This document shows, piece after piece, positions 33,001 to 43,946 of a stretch of 54,643 nt of DNA (position 1 is its first letter; each line of letters begins with the position of its first letter). Both the position numbers and the translations under genes were made by a program. The notes below the pieces were generated by a model that saw only the letters and a list, made by a program, of their open reading frames with translations, had not been told where the DNA came from and did not search any database. The stretch covers positions 1 to 54,643 of the forward strand of contig SWBL01000341.1 of assembly GCA_024195585.1 (NCBI GenBank). The letters are read 5' to 3'. The DNA is from Aureobasidium sp. EXF-3400 (lineage: Eukaryota; Ascomycota; Dothideomycetes; Dothideales; Saccotheciaceae).

Positions 33001-33678
33001 GATCTCGACGGTTGAAATACGCGCAGACCTGTTGTACTGCCTCAACTGAGCGCCTCCCTCGGGAGCGTCGAGTCCTTCAAGGGGATTGAAGTCGTAGCTC
33101 AACGCATCAATCAATTCACGAAGATTGAAGTCTTTTAGCAAACGAATGGCCAGCAACTCGGAAACCATTGCCCTTGTCTTGCTCACACCGGCATTTCCTG
33201 CATCTTGTTGTGCCTCTTTCTGGAACTGCAAACAGTTTGCGATAAGGGCGCATATGGTCGCTCGATTGAAGTGATCTTTGCGGATTTGCGATTGGATGGG
33301 TTTGACCAAGAACTGAGAGACTTGGGGCGATCGCAGTTGGTCCCAGGTGAGAGTGGTTTCGCATTTCTGCACTATCAGAATGCGGCAGGAGTGCGTGATG
33401 TTGTACAGGGGCAGCTTGTCTGTTGTGTTGGATCAGCACAGCTCTCTCGAACACAGAGGCCAATAGCAAAAACCTAAGTGTGCGGCCGAGAAGATGGGCA
33501 GCAACGGTGTGTCCAGGTCGTCTTCGCCGCCGTCGTCCTCGTCGTAATCGTCTGCATCTTCATTGTCGTCGATTTGGTCGTAATCGTTGCGCGCAGCCAG
33601 AGGCGAACTGTTAAAGGGGCTCGAGAAGGGCGACTTGTTGGCGCGCCTCTTCTTTGGCCTCAGCAGCGTCGACAGCAT
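30029..33678 (-). CDS. YVC1: Vacuolar TRP-type cation channel Yvc1
   Basis: Three exons, 33678-33474, 33419-32189 and 32141-30029, 1182 residues. Introns of 54 and 47 nt are GT-AG. The first join restores AAHLDKLPLYNITH and the second rebuilds the pore helix, AYALFQLTMGFTPAAW. Residues about 70-300 are the cytosolic linker domain (TLTWDQLRSPQVSQFL). Six membrane segments follow from about 312, with S5, the pore and S6 (GKAVLVGFLFLCHFLIVTIL) at about 450-530. It releases Ca2+ from the vacuole on stretch or ionic stimuli. The ~650-residue C-terminal tail is disordered, charged and Ser/Thr-rich, much longer than in yeast (675 residues in all). An acidic stretch is encoded near the N-terminus (exon 1). 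Confidence 0.93.
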
Positions 33679-34499
33679 GTTGGCCGCCTGTGCTAGTTGA
33701 AGAGGCCTTGGGGAGCGACAAGGATCAGAAAGGCAGATCGGAAACTAGACATTAGAAATAATAGGCGCTACTTAGTCACGAGAGAATCATGGCAGCACTG
33801 CGGGGTGTTTATTAGTCGTGTGGCAGCGGTGAAGCAACGGCGGGAGGCCTGGTGCTGTATGTCCAGGTGCAGTCAAGCCATGTACCTCGTTTGGCACATG
33901 TAACTGTCCATTCTCAAACACCTGTCTAGCTCTCGCTCTGTTTCGCTAATAAATGTCGCAATGCTAGACAGATGCACGCCGCTGTGCACCATGTCTTTCG
34001 CTCGACTTTCCCCACCATCAAGCCCGCCTGCTCGAGCCTGTATCCAATCAACTAACATGACAAGGCCCGTGCCACTATCTGCGTGCATCTAATCAAACGA
34101 ATTGCGCAACGGCGTCATGCACCCAGACGCTTGCTCGACTCTCGTCGGGATCGTCATACTACTTTGAGCTGCTTTTTTGTGATGTGGTTGAAAGTCTGAT
34201 CGAAGGAGACATTCGACGGAGACATGGCGCGGCTCCAAACCCCTTAACGAAGCCGATCTTCCAGAACTTTTCTTTTTGAAACATTTTTGACCGAAGTGCT
34301 CGAGTAAACAAACACGGGCAGACTTTCCCGTTTCGTCCTGCTCGCGCCTGAAACCTGCAATCCGGGGTTGCAAGTGCTCTCTCGCTCGGCATAATTCTAC
34401 CGAGGCTCTCAAAGACGGATAGACATGAGACCTTTGATGATGCATATCGGTTCTCATACAATCTACTATATCCTTCTCTAACCAACTTTCTCGATCCGC
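33679..34499. other. Intergenic
   Basis: YVC1 promoter side and 3' flank of the dehydrogenase gene. Two overlapping minus-strand frames (34089-34485) have no family features. Nothing further. Confidence 0.5.
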
Positions 34500-35615
34500 T
34501 TACTGCAGATCAACGTGTTCCGGGACAGGACTAACGAGCTTTCCCTTGGTGACGGCCTCCATCACATTCCCGATAGTCCACTCCTCCATCCTAGTCTGCG
34601 TTTCCACGCACCATGTGCCCATGTGCGGCACCAAAACACACTTGGGATTGCGAATGAGACCTTCGTGTACCTTAGGCTCTTCTTCAAACACGTCCAAACC
34701 GCAGGAAGCCACATGGCCAGAGTCCAGAGCTTTGACCAATGCATCCTCGTCCATCACGGGTCCGCGAGCTGTGTTCACAATAACGACCCCCTTCTTCATC
34801 TTTGCGAATTCAGCGGTCGAAATAATGTGACGCGTCTTGGGCTGTCTCTAACATCAGAACTGTTATTCGCTTGTAGTCAAAAGTTCCAAACTTACGTTCA
34901 AAGGGAGATTCAAGCTCAAAACATCGGACCTCGCAAGCAGTTCATCGAAGCTTACGTATTCAGCGCCTGCTGCGTCTTCACTGCTCATCTTTCTTCTGTT
35001 ATGATAGATAGCTTTCATGCCAAAGACATCCATCTTCACTTTCAGATTGCGACCAATCCCGCCCATACCAAGAATGCCCAAGGTCTTGCCCTGAGGATCA
35101 TGACCAAGAGCAGGAGGAGGTGAGCCCTTCCACTTGCCTTCACGTAAGGCCTGCATGGAGGGATTGAGGTTGCGGAGAGCACCAAGAATCAGGAACACGG
35201 CCGTATCAGCTGTGCTATCGTCGGCAATGGTAGGAATGTTAGAGACCAGAAGTGGTGGATCTCTAGCAGCGCATGCGTGAGCGTCTATTTGATCATATCC
35301 AGCGCCATTGTGTGCGAGGAATCGCCAGCTTTTCGGAGTAGCTTGCACCAGTTCCTCGTCAAAGATACCCGTGATGCTCACGGAGGGGAAAGTTCTGTAT
35401 GCGGCGATCACATCATCGAATCGTCCACTCTTGCACTCGGCAATGAACTCTTCTCTGTTCGTGGCCTTGGGAGTTATGATCTCTGCAATTTGGGTCAATT
35501 GTTCCCACTTCTCGTGAGCACTGCGCTGGTGTTAATTGTGCGAGAAGACGACATGGAGGTGCTTGAAGACGAACAGGACGATCTCGCCGAGTTGAAGAAC
35601 CTTAGGTTTAGACAT
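34500..35615 (-). CDS. D-isomer-specific 2-hydroxyacid dehydrogenase (NAD(P)-dependent)
   Basis: Three exons, 35615-35580, 35525-34896 and 34841-34500, 335 residues, normal for the family. Intron 2 (54 nt, GTAAGT...ACAG) restores LNLPLN-PKTRHIISTAEF. Intron 1 (54 nt) has a weak donor, GTCCTG, chosen because MSKPKVLQLGEI-RSAHEKW matches related proteins. The nucleotide-binding motif GMGGIG is at 165-170. The catalytic residues appear to be Arg248 (NTARGPV), Glu277 (DVFEEEP) and His295 (VPHMGT). Such enzymes reduce glyoxylate, hydroxypyruvate or other 2-keto acids, or oxidise formate in a related subgroup; the substrate cannot be read here. The protein lacks obvious targeting signals and should be cytosolic. 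Confidence 0.88.
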
Positions 35616-36424
35616 GATTGTGCTTTTGTAGGACGTGTTCAGAGAAAGAAGTGAAGTAAGGATGCTGGATCGACTATGACTGCTCGCGTACGGCCCGATA
35701 GGCCGGTTGATAAATGGGGGCTAAAGTGCGGAGAAATGTCGCGGCATGACAACCTGTCTAAGAGGCATTTTATATGTCTAGCACGTTATTGACGAGTAAT
35801 CTAAGTACGGAGAAATATGTCCAGGTCATAGCAGACGTCTAGAACGACTTCGAAAGTCGTCAGGATATCTAAAACGAAGAATGTTAGAGGTTTCGAGACT
35901 CGCTCTGCTAAGAGGACAAGAAGCCTTTCGGTCCTCGGGTGATTGAGATCCGAGCCTCAAGCTCTGCCTCCACACATGTCAGAAGTGGTAAAGTCTGCCC
36001 CGCATATGGCTAGGGAGGTATTCAAAGCCTTCTCAAGAAGATACACACAGAAAAAGTCGAGAACACTACAGCCCCTAGCGGATACCTCTTTTGCTTAATA
36101 GTATCTGTGTCTTTGGTAGTCCATCTATGGTTGCACAAGGGACTGATGACGACAGACGACCGAGTCAGTTCGACTGTATCGCCGTAATTGTCTTGCGATA
36201 TAGGTAGCCCCAGAGGTGAATGCTTTGGTCGACCGCTCTGTGTGTGTGTAGTACTAGGCGATAATCTCGAGCATCCCGCATAACGTCACGCAAGTCCCTC
36301 CACTTGCATGTCTTTCTTGAAGAAACATCCAGCGGTGTACGAGTGTGCGTTGGTTCTGCGACCTGGGTTGAACATATTCAGTATCTTCTGCGATTTGAAA
36401 GACATCGGGTCATCAGAGCATTAT
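35616..36424. promoter_or_regulatory. Upstream region of the dehydrogenase gene
   Basis: 809 bp. A perfect inverted repeat ACGACTT-CGA-AAGTCGT lies at 35844-35860. The phrase CGGAGAAAT recurs at about 35730 and 35808. No gene is supported. Confidence 0.45.
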
Positions 36425-38532
36425 TCAGTAATCATCGGCAGATGCAAAAGGGCTTGTCATCATGAATTCAGGATCTTGATAGTGAGTCAGGTCAAAGTCC
36501 GACGCTTGCGAGAAAGAGCTGATGCTTACCTTGATCCATCATTGAGCCAGGCTGGTTTAGAAAAGACACAACTTCTTGTCCATCCTTATCTACCATCTCA
36601 GAGGTATTATTGCTGAGGTCATTATGCGTGTTTGTATTGGTCTGATGAAGCCTTGTTAGCAGTTGTCCTGGATAGCATCTCATTGTCTTGGTGCAGCTTA
36701 GCTATACTCACAGGGACCATTTTGTCTCCTTCGACTCTGATTTCACGATCTGCGAGCTGCCTCATGAGCCCAAGGAAGGCACTGTTTTTGAACTTTGAGG
36801 TCTGATTATCAGACACACGCTCGAGTAGATTGGCTGCAGTTTGTGCCAGCTCATCATCATTTTGTCGATCCAACTCTCTCTGTTCTTGACGCTGCCGCTC
36901 TGCTTGTTCGTTCATCAAATCTTCTGACAGTCCGTCCTCAAATGCTGATTCAAGTATGTCTTCCATCGCATTGAGCTCCCTCGGAGTTTGCATGAGGGAA
37001 TTTCCAGCGTGCTCTTGCTCTGTTGCACTTGCCTCTTCTGGAACAACATGACCCGTTCGAGACTGCTGCTCCAACAGACGTAATTGATGTTCATAGTCTT
37101 GAAATGTTTGTGGAGCCATCGCCTCCAAAGCCTCGACAGTCTCTGGTGCGGTCAGGATATGTTCCATCATGTTGAACAATGTGGCTTCCCGCTCCTGAGC
37201 AGACGCGGGTTGCTGCGCGGGAAAAGCTGTAAGGGCGGGTCGATTAGAGTAAACCTCGTACTCCATATCTAGTACTCGGCTCAAAGCTTGAGATTGAGGA
37301 TCAGATATGACTTGGCGACTGAAACTTTCTGTCAGAAGTCTCGCAGAATGTTGCGTGATGTTCTGAGCAGAGCTAGAGTCCTCCTCTTGGAAGAAGCGTT
37401 CAAGCCAGTAAGCATTGTCAGCAGAACGAGGAACGTTTTTGGGCTGCAGATGATTCGACTCGGTCCTTTGCCAAAGCATATCCGCGTACGAGGCAAGCAG
37501 TTGCTCGGTCGAAGCATCTATGTCAACACGAGTATTTTCAGTCTGTTGAGCAAGACCATCTAACATTTCGTTCAAAGCAGGCTCGTAGCCATATCTTTGA
37601 GAAAACAAGCTGCGTTTGGGATCGTTCAAGGCGGATAACAAGGGTCGAAAGAGCATAGCATCGACAGGGTTCATAATCTGAGGGTGCTGGATGAGAAGGC
37701 CTACGATCTTGGCGGCTCGATGGAGTGACTCGTCCGTATTCGTGACCAAAGCATCAGCTAGAGCGAGACGGAACAGGGGAAGATGTGGGTATATGTCTGG
37801 GAGGAACGAGTCGAAATCGAAGGTGTCGAGTTGTTCAGGTTCTTGCATTGAAGAATCCTGTTGTATAGTAGCGTCCTGAAAAGCGGCGTCGAAAGCGGCT
37901 TCGAAAGCAGCTTCGTCAAACTGGTCTTGAGGTAGGTGTTGTTGTTGTTGTTGTTGCTGCTGTTGCTGGAAGGATTGAGATTGAGAGGCGTACTGAGGAG
38001 CGGAGTACATGTGGTTGAGAGCGAGCGAAGGTTGGAAGCGGGAAGAAAGTGGTTGTATCTGAGAAGGAGGTGCGTGCAGAGCAGCAGACTGTTGTGCGGA
38101 TTGGCCAAAGTGATTGTGCCAGGCTTGAGGGGCTGGTTGGAATTGCGATTGTTGCGGGGACGAGATGGACAGGCGGTTAAAATCCTGAGTCCACGAAGCG
38201 GATGGAGCAGTAGAAGCGGACTGAAAGGGCGGCGGTTGAGAGTGGAAGTTGGAAAGCGAAGAAGCAGCCCATGATGGACCTGCGAGGCTAGGACCGTGAC
38301 CATTCTGGAAGGCTTCGAATTCTGGATCTAGTGATGCGACATTTGGATCATACGAGCGGAAGCCCTAGAGAGCGTTAGCAATGGCGTCAAAAAGCCTTCA
38401 AGAAGCGCTTCAAAGTACTTGAGAGGGCGACTGTCGTGACACCAGGCGGTCTTGCTGCAGAGTCCGGTCAACCGACGAGTGTTTGGCCAGGTTCTGAACC
38501 GCATTTGAGGGCCCGCAGAGAGCGTCGGACAT
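36425..38532 (-). CDS. PEX20: Peroxin 20, PTS2 import co-receptor
   Basis: Four exons, 38532-38419, 38364-36712, 36641-36530 and 36474-36425, 642 residues. Introns of 54, 70 and 55 nt are GT-AG. The N-terminus MSDALCGPSNAVQNL with Cys6, then DRTLQQDRLVSRQSPSQGF and YDPN, is diagnostic. Cys6 is the conserved ubiquitinated cysteine. Two WxxxF motifs, WTQDF (96-100) and WHNHF (120-124), should bind Pex13/Pex14. A poly-Gln run lies at 171-180. The C-terminal block near DNQTSKFKNSAFLGLMRQL and REIRVEGDKMV is the Pex7-binding region. With Pex7 it carries PTS2 proteins such as thiolase into peroxisomes. It is longer than many homologues (about 400-500), because of the middle region. It shares a short divergent promoter with SEC13. 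Confidence 0.93.
37935..37968 (-). repeat. CAA/CAG tract encoding poly-Gln in PEX20
   Basis: About ten consecutive Gln codons, mostly CAA with some CAG, in the disordered region after the WxxxF motifs. Length polymorphism is likely. Confidence 0.85.
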
Positions 38533-38846
38533 GTTTGCTGACTATGTGGGCAAAGAAAGAGAGAGCGGCGTCTGTCATGCCATGCTGATGGAGATTCAAG
38601 ACACACGGAGCATTTGCACACATGCATATGCGAATCGCCTTGGGCGCGTGCGGCAACCGAGGTGCAATCGGCTTCGGCGATAAGCCGATAATAGACGGAA
38701 GTAGCGATGCTCTCGGAGCGGAGCGAAGACTTGGCAAGCTGTCCGCTCCTTCCTCCGCGCCAACACGGCGGAGAGTGAGCGCATAGCTGGCAATACCGCG
38801 ACCCGACCATAATAATATATCCACTCCACACATCACACAGCCAAAC
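38533..38846. promoter_or_regulatory. Bidirectional promoter PEX20 / SEC13
   Basis: Only 314 bp separate the two start codons. There is a hairpin-like CGGCTTCGGCGATAAGCCG near 38670 and an AT-rich TAATAATATATC near 38810, about 30 bp from the SEC13 ATG. Confidence 0.6.
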
Positions 38847-39994
38847 ATGGTACGTTCGCTTTGGAGGTCTTACACAGCTGCTACAGAGGGATCGCTGACA
38901 ATATATGCGACAGGCTCAAGTTATCTCGAATTCCGGTCACGATGATATGATTGTATGCTCCCCTAATACACCCTGGCGCAAGCTTGCTTTTATTGACACT
39001 CGCCCAGCACGATGCTGTTCTCGACTACTATGGACGTCGTTTGGCAACCTGCTCATCCGACAAGACGATCAAGATCTTCGAGGTCGAAGGAGATTCACAC
39101 CGCTTGGTAGACACGCTCAAGGGGTATGTGTCTGTGGACAGAGAGCTCCTGTCGCCTATCTAACCTCTTTCTGCAGACACGACGGCGCTGTGTGGTGTGT
39201 GTCATGGGTAAGTCGCCCTCTTCATACACGTCTTATTTACTCTTGTTGACCTCTTCTTTGCTCAGGCACACCCCAAATACGGCACCATCCTAGCTTCTTC
39301 ATCCTACGACGGCAAGATCTTTGTCTGGCGCGAGCAAAACAACCAATGGCAGCGCATCTACGACTTCACTCTTCACACCGCCAGCGTTAACCTGATCGCC
39401 TGGTCACCGCCAGAGCCCGGCTGCCACCTGGCTTGTGCCTCGTCCGACGGCTCCGTCTCGGTCATCACCTTTAGCGACAATTCCTTCTCCCACTCCATCT
39501 TCCCAGCACACGCTATGGGCGTCAATGCCGTCTCCTGGAGCCCCTCGCTTCTTCCAGCACAGCTCGCTGCTGCCCAAACTCCTCAATCCCAACCACAACC
39601 TCTGCGCCGCTTCGTTACCGGTGGTAGCGACAACTTAGTCAAGCTTTGGGACTTCAACCCTCAAACCCAATCATACAACAACATGTGCACCCTTGCCGGT
39701 CATTCGGATTGGGTTCGCGATGTTGCATGGTCACCCACCCCACTCTCAAAGTCATACATTGCCTCGGCCTCGCAGGACAGGACTGTGCGCATCTGGACGT
39801 GTCAAGCAAATGCCGACCCGGCCAACTCGTCAAGCTGGCAGAGCACAGAGCTCAAGTTCGATGCTGTTGTCTGGCGTGTTAGCTGGAGTCTGAGCGGCAA
39901 TGTCCTGGCTGTCAGTGGTGGTGATAACAGAGTCAGCTTGTGGAAAGAAAGCCTCAAGGGAGGATGGGATTGCGTCAAGACTATCGAGGAGTAG
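38847..39994 (+). CDS. SEC13: COPII / nuclear pore WD40 protein Sec13
   Basis: Five exons: 38847-38849 (ATG only), 38914-38952, 39008-39123, 39177-39207 and 39266-39994, giving 305 residues (yeast 297). The four introns (64, 55, 53 and 58 nt) are GT-AG. The joined start reads [23 protein letters not shown] and then [18 protein letters not shown], all diagnostic of Sec13. WD-type blades include [49 protein letters not shown] and [15 protein letters not shown]. It pairs with Sec31 in the outer COPII coat and with Nup145C-type proteins in the Y complex. Only the last exon is a long open frame. Confidence 0.96.
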
Positions 39995-40797
39995 ATTTTG
40001 GACTGTGCCAAAAAGACAACCCAGTCAAATTTACCAGGTTCAGCCGTTTGAGCCCATGTCCAGCTCCAGGGTGCACTGAATAATCACTCCCGTTAGCTCA
40101 TGCTGTCCCAACGATGATAAAGAGATATGTGATAGACCCGGTCATTGGCTCGGATGAAGTCCACAGAACGCGTGCAGTGCTGTCCCGTGCCTGGATATTT
40201 CAAATCGACTTTGAGAGGTTCATTTTTTCTTATGGAGTCCTTCCGGACCGTTGGCTCTTGCAGCAACATTGGTGATGCGTATGGGTATAGAACTCTGAAA
40301 AGTACCTAGGTGCTGACGTAATGTCTTTCTTGAAGTAGGTACCTAGGTAAAGCTGATTTGGCTCCGAAAGCCATTTGAAGATGCGATCACCAATTCATGT
40401 AGACGCGACTCTAGTTGTAGAGCGTACGGCAGCAAAGCAAGGCTTGAGAGACAAGCTTTGACTGTACTTGCAGCTCAGCTCCATCGGTGTAGCTGGGAAA
40501 ATTGGTAGACGTTGGTACAAGCACCAGTACAAAATCCTTCTGATCCCCCACCATCGGTTGTCTACTGCCGACAGCGGGCCGATAGGAAGCCTCGACCATC
40601 CAACCCAAGCCCCGGAGGGCCCCATAAACCTAGGTCTCGCCCGCCTTCTAACCAGTGCTATTCGAAAATGCCTCTCGAGCCAACTTGGGGCACTTTAGGG
40701 CGAGTCAGTCTCTAAACTGCTCCACGTAGACTGGCAGCTTCCGACACTCCTCGACACTATAGACACACAACTCAGTATCGATACCAGGCCGCCGCGG
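39995..40797. other. Intergenic with TACCTAGGTA palindromes
   Basis: 3' flank of SEC13 and promoter of the second Zn2Cys6 gene. The palindrome GTACCTAGGT occurs at 40302-40311 and 40339-40348; the second copy sits in TAGGTACCTAGGTA. No gene. Confidence 0.55.
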
Positions 40798-43043
40798 ATG
40801 CCACAGTCGAAGCCGACCTCGGCCACTGCCTCCGGATCTGGAGGCGTGGAGAAGAACCCTAGAAGAACAGCAAAGAGCCGTAACGGTTGTCAAGTCTGCA
40901 AGATCAAGAGAGTGAGTGGTACGGGAGGGCACGATGATGTTATGTGTCTCTCGACTTTCTTCCATCGCGAATACACTAACCTGTAGATGACAGCTAAAAT
41001 GCGATGAAACCCGGCCGGTGAGTTCTTATCAGACGAGCTTGCAACATAAACCACCATCTGCCTCGATTATTTGTTCAAACACCAGTTATAAGCAGGCCTG
41101 TGGTGGTATGGTTGCGCGCTGTGCCAAGATAATTCCGTATCACTATGACAAGATTGGCTGACACTTTTCCGTACAAGGCCTGTGACAATTGCACCAAGCG
41201 CGGCTATGATTGTCCCGGTTATAGAAAGGCTCTGAAGTGGTCGACCAAGTATGAAGTCTTGCAACCAGATGAGCCCGACAGCCAAAAGACATTTCATCCT
41301 TCCGTGGAATATCATTTCTCGTCCATCGACCCAGTAACATTCGGCCAAGCGTCAACTCTCTCTACTGAAGAGACAGCAGAAAGGTTCGATGGCTATCGAG
41401 AAGTTTCTGTCGAAACAGTGCAATCCGCATCAGTGTCATATGTCTCACAACCTCAGGATGTTGTAGGACTAGAACCACAGGGACCCTATTGCGCTTGGCC
41501 CCAACAATGGTCTGGCTATCCTGATGGAGGACACCAGCAGACCATATTCTCGTATGTTCCTGTTCAACCAGTCAACCAGATCAGCGAGAACACAGAAGCC
41601 AATGATGAGATCCAAACAATACGGCAACACCGTCACAACAGCCCGGAGGAAATGGCCCAATGGAAGTCGCTGCTCCGGGCTTACTATCGCATGGCCGCTC
41701 CCACTATATCGCGGTCTCTTCAAAATGATAGCACGGGCCTAGTTGAACATTACTTCCGCGACATTTGCGTCCTCTATTCCTCATTCGACTCGAAACTCAA
41801 CCCGTTCCGCACCGTGATAGGAAAGCTGTGGGATAGTTCCAACTCGATCTTTTACGCAATTCAGAGCATGGCGGCTGCACACTTGGCCAACCACAACCCA
41901 GGGATGGAAGTCCAGGGGTTGCAGATGCAACGGAAAGCATATGAATGCTTGCAACACGAGCTACAGCTAGCACACGTCAATCAGCAAGTAGACGATAGAC
42001 TTCTGCTTACAGTACTGCTGTTGGGTATGAGCTCGCCATGGCATGAGGCTAATGATCTAGGAATGGCGCACCTCAATGCTGCAAGAGGGCTAATCTACCC
42101 CAGGCTGCTCCGAGAGAGGGGTGATCAGACAGAGGAGATGGCAAGAAACGATCAATTCTTTGCCGAAGCCCTCATATATTGGGAGATGTGTGTTGCTTTT
42201 GTGCACAAAGAACCCATTGCGTTGGGCCGCGAGAGACCCAGTGGCGAGGAAAATTACAATGAGGCCCGGACGATAGGCACGAAGGTAATGCCGCACCCCT
42301 GGACAGGTGTAGGACCCAGAGCACAAGTTCTCTTCGCTGAGGTCGGCCGACTTGTTCGGAACTACCGAGCCATATCGTCACCGCTCTCGTATGGAGCAAC
42401 AAGTGAGCACGTCGACCCTACCAAAATGATTACTGCAGCCATGGAGTTCGAGGAAGAACTGCTTGGTATCCGCTGGCCAGCCGTCGACGATCTTGTGGAC
42501 GTGCAAGATCAACTCACGGGCAAGCTTGATTTCATCATGGTCGCCGAGTCGACTCGTTGCTCGGCTCTGCTAGAGATCTATCGAGTCTTCCCTAACATAT
42601 TGCGCAGTCGACTGCTAAAGAATGCTGATGTCACTGGAAATTCGAGTCAATTTTTCTTCCCATTTTGCGGAACGCTTCTTCACCATGACCCTCATGATCC
42701 AAAGACATGGTTGGTTTCACTAGCACGGCATATCTTGCTGGACTTGATTGGCAGCATCCCATCGACTTCTGGTACACGACCACTTCAACTACTTATCATA
42801 TTGACCGCGACCGCTGAGCTTCAGTTATCTGGACCTGCGACAGCATTCTCTCTTAATGTTTTACGCGCGAGAGATCTTGCCATGACCAGGCTGGAAGAGC
42901 TCTCCATGCGATTACCTTCAAAGCCTGTATTCATGATCATCAAGCTCATAAAGGAAGTTTGGCGCCGATTCGATATTGGTGATGATAGCGTCTTCTGGCT
43001 CGATGTCATGCACGAGAATGGCTGGCAAACCGTTATCGGTTAG
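40798..43043 (+). CDS. Zn2Cys6 transcription factor with fungal-specific C-terminal domain
   Basis: Three exons, 40798-40911, 40994-41017 and 41178-43043, 667 residues. Exon 2 is only 24 nt. Joining gives NGCQVCKIKR-LKCDETRP-ACDNCTKRGYDC, a perfect C-x2-C-x6-C-x6-C-x2-C-x6-C cluster (Cys 31, 34, 41, 48, 51, 58). Introns are 82 and 160 nt; for intron 1 the CAG after the first TAG must be used. For intron 2 an earlier acceptor at 41095 would lead to a stop. The C-terminal ~450 residues have the helical fungal-specific transcription factor pattern, for example the stretches FYAIQSMAAAHLANH and DDRLLLTVLLLGMSS. Targets are unknown. Confidence 0.88.
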
Positions 43044-43946
43044 TTAAAGCACAAGATTGTGAGCAAGCCCAGGGTTATACCACAACAAGCAGGAGCCCGA
43101 CACGGCTGACTGCCAAGTCCTTTATTCTGAAATGCGTCGCCTCGAAGCAAGAGATCAAAAGTTTACCCGAGAAAGGACGTCAGCTTCTCCTGTCCGTGGT
43201 GCAGACGAGATGCACTAGATATCTGACCCCCACGCATATAGAGCTAGTGCACAGCTCCCAAATGGCGTTATACAAGCCAGGTCATGTCCAATTCTGACCA
43301 TTTGTCCTGCGATGCTCGGACGGTTCTGATGTCTGGCTATATTCCTACCTCCTGGCAGTTGGCGCAAGCATCGAGTCAGCGTTGTGATGCAATATGAAAG
43401 ATAACTTCGAGTCTGGCGATCTGGTTTCCTATCAAGGATATTGGAGTTGAGATAAGAGTGATCTTTTCTACCAGGCGCACTACGGACTCGGTCAGAAGCA
43501 TACTCTAAATAGTTGTTGGGGCGTAAAGCCGCTACAACACAGGCCATCATTACCGTATTATCATCATCATCATCATCATCATCAATGGTTTACCCTTAGC
43601 AGGCGCTGCGACCGTTGAACTTAAGCATAATGCGCGGACACAACTCACACAAGGACGCCCAAGTGGCAGCGTCTGGTCTTCGATCTAGCCATACTGCACA
43701 ACAGAATTATCAGGGGCAGAATCTGAGGCTGTAATGTTTATCTATCTCGCCGCCGGTGGGAGTGGTTTAACACGCGATGATCTGCAAGATGAGGCATAAT
43801 CATGCCTATGCTGGAAGGGGCTTATATAGTGGCGTATGGGTTATGATTTGGCAGAGTTTCGGGAGCTGGTTTTTGGGAACAAGGTGTTGTAAGTCATTTG
43901 TAACGGAAATCACGAACTCAGTTGTAGCTTCTTGAGTTCGTGAGGT
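43044..43946. other. Intergenic, convergent 3' ends
   Basis: Contains a (TCA)8 microsatellite. The remaining sequence has short open frames only. No gene is supported. Confidence 0.5.
43561..43584. repeat. (TCA)8 microsatellite
   Basis: An uninterrupted 24-nt trinucleotide tract in non-coding sequence. Confidence 0.95.

Noticed and set aside
34089..34485. Two overlapping minus-strand frames between YVC1 and the dehydrogenase gene.
   Set aside because: They compete with each other and show no conserved motif or splice structure.
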